DNA of 64,000 nucleotides, from contig NC_052349.1 of assembly GCF_009727055.1 (NCBI RefSeq), forward strand, positions 44,764,467-44,828,466, in the 5' to 3' direction. The notes under the pieces are model-generated. The model was not told the DNA's origin. It saw only the letters and a list, made by a program, of their open reading frames with translations, and did no database searches. A program made the position numbers and the translations under genes. Positions 59,741 to 64,000 of this stretch are shown here, piece by piece (position 1 is the first letter of the stretch; the number at the start of each line of letters is the position of its first letter). Source of the stretch: Benincasa hispida. Its lineage: Eukaryota > Streptophyta > Magnoliopsida > Cucurbitales > Cucurbitaceae.

Positions 59741-59870
59741 GGGGGTAATTTGAAATTGCGTCGATTTTTGCCTAATCGACTTCTAATCCTTGCTTGGAGA
59801 TTTTTTGTGACGTAGAACTATTCTTCCACCATAAAGTGGCATTTCTCCCATTCAGGGACAATGGTCTCGT
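59741..59870 (-). pseudogene. Ath-C RT thumb, truncated
   Basis: Minus-strand ETIVPEWEKCHFMVEE then a stop; equivalent to the end of Ath-A RT. The catalytic part is missing because the element is broken here. Confidence 0.85.
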
Positions 59871-60334
59871 CCACTTGGAGGATGGGCTGCATTTATGTCC
59901 ATACCCTGGTCAACATTAAACTCCATGTCCTGGTTGGCCGCCTGACCTCTGGAAGCTTTTCAGACGCCGCCTGCCTGCTGGAAGCTTTTCAGAGTCGCCT
60001 ATTGCAGGTGCCCATGCTTGCAAGTGGTGAATGTGGCACAATCAGCCTGGAGCATGAATCTTCTATGCGTTGAATTTCCTCCGACGCATGGCTCATGTGT
60101 TAGCGCGTTTCCTGCGACACTTATCTAATGCGTTATTGTCAGTTCTTGCGTTGAAATCCTGCAAAAGTAGTGCATTAGGCGCCGCGATTTTTAGTGATAA
60201 ACTTCTTTTACATGAAATTGCTATGTTTAAGTAAATTCATGCTTTCTATTTAAAAATGAGGAGAGTTTATCATTAAAAACGCCTAATTGTTCTAACTTAA
60301 GAGCAAAGATAACTTGTATTTTTACAAGTTATCA
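59871..60334 (-). repeat. Ath-D LTR fragment (U3 side of the 3' LTR)
   Basis: Matches Ath-B 36950-37368 (CAGGTGCCCATGCTTGCAAG; ATGCGTT words at 60063-60180). It has a local duplication (GGAAGCTTTTCAGA at about 59959 and 59983). Perfect terminal hairpin at 60309-60332. Confidence 0.85.
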
Positions 60335-61062
60335 ACACTCCACAAATTTGAACAATGCTTGTCCTCAAGCATTCTAAATAATTCTTTGCTATCTCCTCTG
60401 CCTTAGATGTGCAAATTTCACCTCTCACCATATTAGTCTCAAAGCTGAAATAAGAGTTGAGAGAAAAATATAATTTAGATTGACGCTTTTCTTAAAAGGA
60501 CTAATATCTAGTTTCCGATGCGGAAGACTTATCATCGCAACTTTTCATTTCTCAAAACATTTCAATCTTTTCTAAACCAGCAATGCGTTAGGTGCCTATT
60601 TCTTTGAAAAACAAATGCTGGATAAAAAGAAAACGATTGTGTACTTGTTTACCCATGCGTTGCTCTAGGTATATCTCATTTCGTTTTGGCTTGCCTCCAC
60701 TGTGTCATGCGAGCATCCAACTACGGGTGAGAACCCTTTACAACTAAACTCATATCTATATTTCATTCCTTTTTCAAAGTATTTTTTTTTTTCTTCAGAT
60801 CAGATAGATAGAGGAGTTTTATGGGATGCATTGGTCTAGGATACTTAACTTCGTTTTGATTACCCCACGGGGTGTCATGCGAGCATCCAACTACGACTAA
60901 GTGCCTGTTCCAATTAAGCTCATGTCATTTGAAATTTCTTTCTTTTGAAGTAATGACAGAGAAGCTGCGTTCAAAATTCTTCTTATTTTATTTCCCTTTT
61001 TCTTTATGATGTATACATTGACGCGTCTACACTCGGATTTCCTTCATCCCCAAATTTGAAGA
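60335..61062 (-). promoter_or_regulatory. Ath-D polypurine tract and conserved 3' control region
   Basis: The proximal tract is at 60335-60350 and the distal CAAATTTGGGGATG at about 61048-61062. Two CGTAGTTGGATGCTCGCATG motifs lie between, at 60680-60726 and 60848-60897. The layout is the same as in Ath-A and Ath-C. Confidence 0.75.
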
Positions 61063-61443
61063 TGAGCTATATCCTTATTGCTAAAAGAGAAACAAAGTTT
61101 TAAAAGGCTTTGATAAATTGAAAGGAGTGTAAGACTTCAAGCTTGCATGCGTTAGAAAGTAAACTTAATTTTTTTAAGAGAAGTTCAAGCCTTGTCTATT
61201 TTCCTAACGCCTATCTTATGCTTATGAGTTCATATAGTTGATATCATTGAGGTGAGGTTAAGCACAATACTTAGAAAATAATCAAAGAACAAAAATAAAG
61301 TATACTAAGGACAAACGCAAGGATCAAAGTGATAATAACTTCTCATTCATTTTTTCATATTTTAACATAGATGGCATAAACACAGCAAAAAGAAGCAAAA
61401 GGACAATTAAACCAAAATGAAAAAATAATTTTAACCCAACACC
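61063..61443 (-). other. Ath-D untranslated stretch
   Basis: AT-rich, no ORF, nothing recognised. Confidence 0.5.
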
Positions 61444-61859
61444 CCAAGGTTCTACTGTGCTGGTGCATCATCTCTGCGTTCTTCTTCAGGGTTCTCGTCC
61501 ATGAAGCGCAAGGGATTTTTAAGATGGGCTGGTAACGGAGGCAAGGCAAACATACCCACGAAGACCTGATTGATATACTGCATTGTGTAGACAAATTGGT
61601 CTTGCATGCGTCTTGTCTATTGTCTCAAGTAATCCTTTAATACCCGATTTTGTTGTTGAAGATCTTCAATTGATGCGGCCAACAATCGGAGTTCATCACT
61701 GATGAATGTTTTCAACTCCTCCAAGTCTATGTTGCATTGGGGTACTGGTTTTTCTCGTCCAACTGGGTCTTCAAATGCGACTACGTTACTGAACCCTAAC
61801 CCAGTTCGCTCAAAGATCATTGGAGGCGGCACAAAATTTTGGATTGGACTTTATTGGGG
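61444..61859 (-). pseudogene. Ath-D extra ORF, C-terminal part
   Basis: 61617-61832 reads PPPMIFERTGLGFSN ... CNIDLEELKTFISDELRLLAASIEDLQQQNRVLKDYLRQ, with a short coiled-coil-like stretch. After one stop it continues in frame: TRRMQDQFVYTMQYINQVFVGMFALPPLPAHLKN ... DENPEEERRDDAPAQ, ending near 61454. It lies where Athila-type elements carry an env-like or extra ORF. From memory it resembles the tail of the putative plant transposon protein family, but I cannot verify this. No membrane segment is seen. Confidence 0.55.
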
Positions 61860-62240
61860 CAAATAAATGGAGTGAGGGAGGTCCTGATCTATGAATATGG
61901 GTTATTGATGCGTCTGCTCAGGACTCCCTTTTAGCTGGGCTATCAGGGGAATGCCAAAAGTCCATCTCTTGCACTACGCGAGACAAGTTGAAGCTTGCGT
62001 CGAGGCATCTCTGCAGTTGTAACGCCACAGTCTTCCCGGGACGCCTCTCTCACCTTATTCTTTTCATCTGTATTTTAGAGTTATCATTTGAATTTGTTAG
62101 TTATTGAAGGTTTTAAGTTTGATGGTTTTGCCTTTACAAAATTTAGAAAATTTGATTGTTTTTCTTTAAAAAGTTGTGTATGAATTAAAACTGAAACATT
62201 GGACACGTTAAACACAAGTCTAATGCAAGAGGCAGTTGAA
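61860..62240. other. Probable 5' continuation of the Ath-D ORF, then a breakpoint
   Basis: 61860-62070 is GC-richer and has minus-strand coding flavour (SARDGLLAFP-like reading), but it is interrupted. From about 62080 the sequence is AT-rich and unassigned; I place a breakpoint near there. Confidence 0.4.
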
Positions 62241-63119
62241 TGGACGCGTCTCGAAAACACAAAACACTTGATTTTTTGGCTAAACGAGGAGACCTTCCAT
62301 TTGCATTAATTGCAGACGTCAGTACAATCATTCCTCCCCCTACAAAAACCTCACTTGAACCAAACCGTTTCTTCTTCTGCCTTCACCGTGCCTACGATCC
62401 TCTATTTCTTCATAAATCTTAGAACCTCAGATCGATCAAACCTCCATTTTTCCTCTCTCGCTTAGCATCTCCGGTGAACAATGTCGTCTGCTCAGATTAT
62501 CAGAACCAAAGCTATAGCCTAGGCAATGATTCGCCGGTAAGTCCTTCTCCTCTTCATTTCAATTCACCACCACCTAGCCCTGTGAAACTCAACCCTCGCG
62601 TCTCAAATACGGCGCGCTACCTCTGCCCAGCGTCTGGCCCGCCCTACACCTCCTTCCAATTCATGAAAGCTTTGGCTTAATAGCTCTAAAAAACCTATAT
62701 AATCCCTCTTGGCCAAAACTTCTCTGCTAGGGCTAAAACCCACAAAAACCCAAGTCTGCCCCTAACCAAGGTAAAGACACCAGCCAAGACCAAGACGCGT
62801 CTGTTTCTTATGGCGCATCCAAACCTATACCAAGCCTACCCACCACCAATTTCTCGAACAATAACCTGGTGGGTGCAACGAATGAACCTTTCCTACCTAT
62901 GTCTATACTGCACAATCTCCGGCGGTGCATCCACCTCCCCCTCTATCCATTGAACCTGTAGCCACAATTTACTCGCTTTGATTCAGACATGTCTAACCAG
63001 CCATCACCACCTTCACCCATCCTAATATCCTCTCCGTGGATGCCTCAAACCCTGTGGCACCCCGCCATTTACTCCACCTATCCCAGCTCTTAACAGTCCT
63101 GCGTCAGAGAATACCTTGA
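62241..63119 (+). pseudogene. Proline-rich N-terminal region of a decayed plus-strand ORF
   Basis: 62241-62480 looks like a pyrimidine-rich leader. An ATG at 62481 opens SSAQIIRTKAIA, then a stop. Other frames give SPLHFNSPPPSPVKLNPR and further Pro/Ser/Thr-rich text with many stops up to 63119. The composition (Pro-rich, CpG-rich) differs from the flanking LTRs. I infer the start of an Athila-type extra ORF; no domain is demonstrable. Confidence 0.35.
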
Positions 63120-64000
63120 AACTTGGCAGAGTTAGCAAGACGTGATGAAGAGGAAGTATTTGGAGCTATTCTAGCATCACTCACCCAGAGTAAGGAAGTA
63201 ACTCAAAGTGATGCATTCAAATCCACCAAATGCATCACTCGAGGTGTGGATGAAACAAAGGAAATATACAGTGATGCTAAAAAAGAAGAGATGGAAAATG
63301 AAGAAAGGGAAGAGATGAATGAAGAGAAGAAAAAATTAGAGAAAGGAGAGTGTGGCCCGACGCGCGTTGCACGCCCAATTCTAACCAGATGGAAGGGCAT
63401 AAAATCAAAAGAGAGCTATCAAGAAGAGAAGGTTATAAACATGGAAATGAAGAAGAAAAGTGTGATGCCCGCGGACCTGAGGAATGCAGACACGTAAAAG
63501 AAGGCCACACGTTGGACAATGAATTGGAAGAAAATATGCGATCGCAAGACAAGTGGCGAAGGAAAACAATTCTCCGAAAAAGGAACGTTGAGAATGAGTT
63601 AAGAGAGTTGGCTAAGAGTATAGAAACACGGTGAACAGGGAAACGCGAGGTAAAGCGAAGGCCGTTACTAAAGAGAACCAGGGAATGAAAGCCGTCCAGT
63701 TTTAGTTGACATAATATGTAGAGAAAGGCTTTCTTCCCTAGAACGTCCCCCACCATGCCAGTCTGATCATGGAAAAGACGCATCAATGCCTACTAGGGTG
63801 GAATTCAATCGTGCGTTGGCACAGTCGCATCTGGAACCCAACCTTGTTCGTCGCGTTTGGTCTACAGACAGTGAAATTCGACATGGAAAAAAAACACCAC
63901 CTTTGTGGAAGGGTTGTTAGTGCACTTCTCGAAGACAAGATAAATGAAGTGTTCAACCTTGAATAGTAAGTCCTATAGCGCGGCAAGGAAATCTGCATCT
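63120..64000 (+). pseudogene. Decayed plus-strand ORF, possibly plant-transposon-protein family
   Basis: 63123-63497 is open for 124 codons: LARRDEEEVFGAILASL, then a highly charged stretch (NEEREEMNEEKKKLEKGE), ARPILTRWKGIKSK. A second open frame at 63350-63634 continues the charged region. Near 63785-63965, RVEFNRALAQSHLEPNLVRR and RVVSALLEDKINEVFNLE are readable in different frames. The last peptide resembles the V-(x)-INE-F-L segment of the putative plant transposon domain, as I remember it. The ORF runs off the window. Confidence 0.4.

Larger units (their letters stand above)
54345..59870 (-). mobile_element. Ath-C: Athila-type element, 3' half only
   Basis: 3' LTR, 3' control region, integrase, RNase H and the RT thumb on the minus strand. 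It was inserted into the 3' LTR of the preceding element after GGGTTAATTA (empty site near 50045). It is broken at about 59870 in RT, where Ath-D LTR sequence begins, so the 5' half and 5' LTR are missing. Confidence 0.88.

Noticed and set aside
61617..61832. A viral-type envelope protein in Ath-D
   Set aside because: No signal peptide, transmembrane helix or cleavage site is visible; only a short coiled-coil-like stretch. Position alone is not enough.

Overview
The window is a block of nested plant LTR retrotransposons with no host gene that I can recognise. Copia pol with its usual motifs, Athila-type gypsy pol, a tRNA-iMet primer site in copia, a tRNA-Asp-like primer site in gypsy, 5-bp target duplications and AT-rich LTRs of 1.5-2.2 kb all point to a eudicot nuclear genome. 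A cucurbit is possible from memory of similar LTR text, but I cannot confirm it here. All coding regions are broken. Most element copies lie on the minus strand.

Layout. 1-23176: a plus-strand copia-type LTR (family 2) is split by a complete minus-strand copia element (Cop-1, 159-22425, target duplication AATAT). Cop-1 itself carries a solo LTR (6313-8395, ATATC) and a complete Athila-type element (Ath-A, 10039-20095, AGATC). 23177-27913: an inverted family-2 LTR remnant, a chromovirus-like LTR, an unassigned stretch and another family-2 LTR. 27914-35877: Cop-3, a minus-strand copia element missing its right end, with an Athila-type solo LTR inside (31919-33904, ACAAC). 35878-37640: 3' end of Ath-B. 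37641-39968: 3' half of a plus-strand copia element (Cop-2). 40901-49698: leader and 5' LTR of Cop-4, whose LTR is split by two solo LTRs in opposite orientations (ATATC and CATAC). 49699-54344: a copia scrap and a coding-less plus-strand Athila-like element with another solo LTR. 54345-59870: 3' half of Ath-C. 59871-62070: 3' end of Ath-D with an extra ORF. 62071-64000: a decayed plus-strand ORF region, possibly the extra ORF of another Athila-type element.

Three points stand out. (1) Two perfect copies of the 38-bp Nextera mate-pair junction adapter sit inside the assembly (6611-6648, 56393-56430), and one N separates an exact 43-bp duplication (48745). Those joins are technical. (2) The Athila-type elements share a 3' control region that is not coding: two polypurine-like tracts 0.6-1.1 kb apart, one or two copies of a conserved CGTAGTTGGATG motif between them, and a hairpin at the first bases of the LTR whose stem covaries between families. 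(3) Each family carries a cluster of its own short, often palindromic, CpG-containing word in the LTR or leader (for example GATCGTTTAG, ATGCGTTAG, ACCGCATGCGGT, GCATTGCAACGC). One word is shared by a copia leader and an Athila-like LTR. The copia elements also have an unusually long leader, about 2.5 kb, with a conserved duplicated GC-rich stem-loop motif. These cis-structures are the best candidates for something not previously described.
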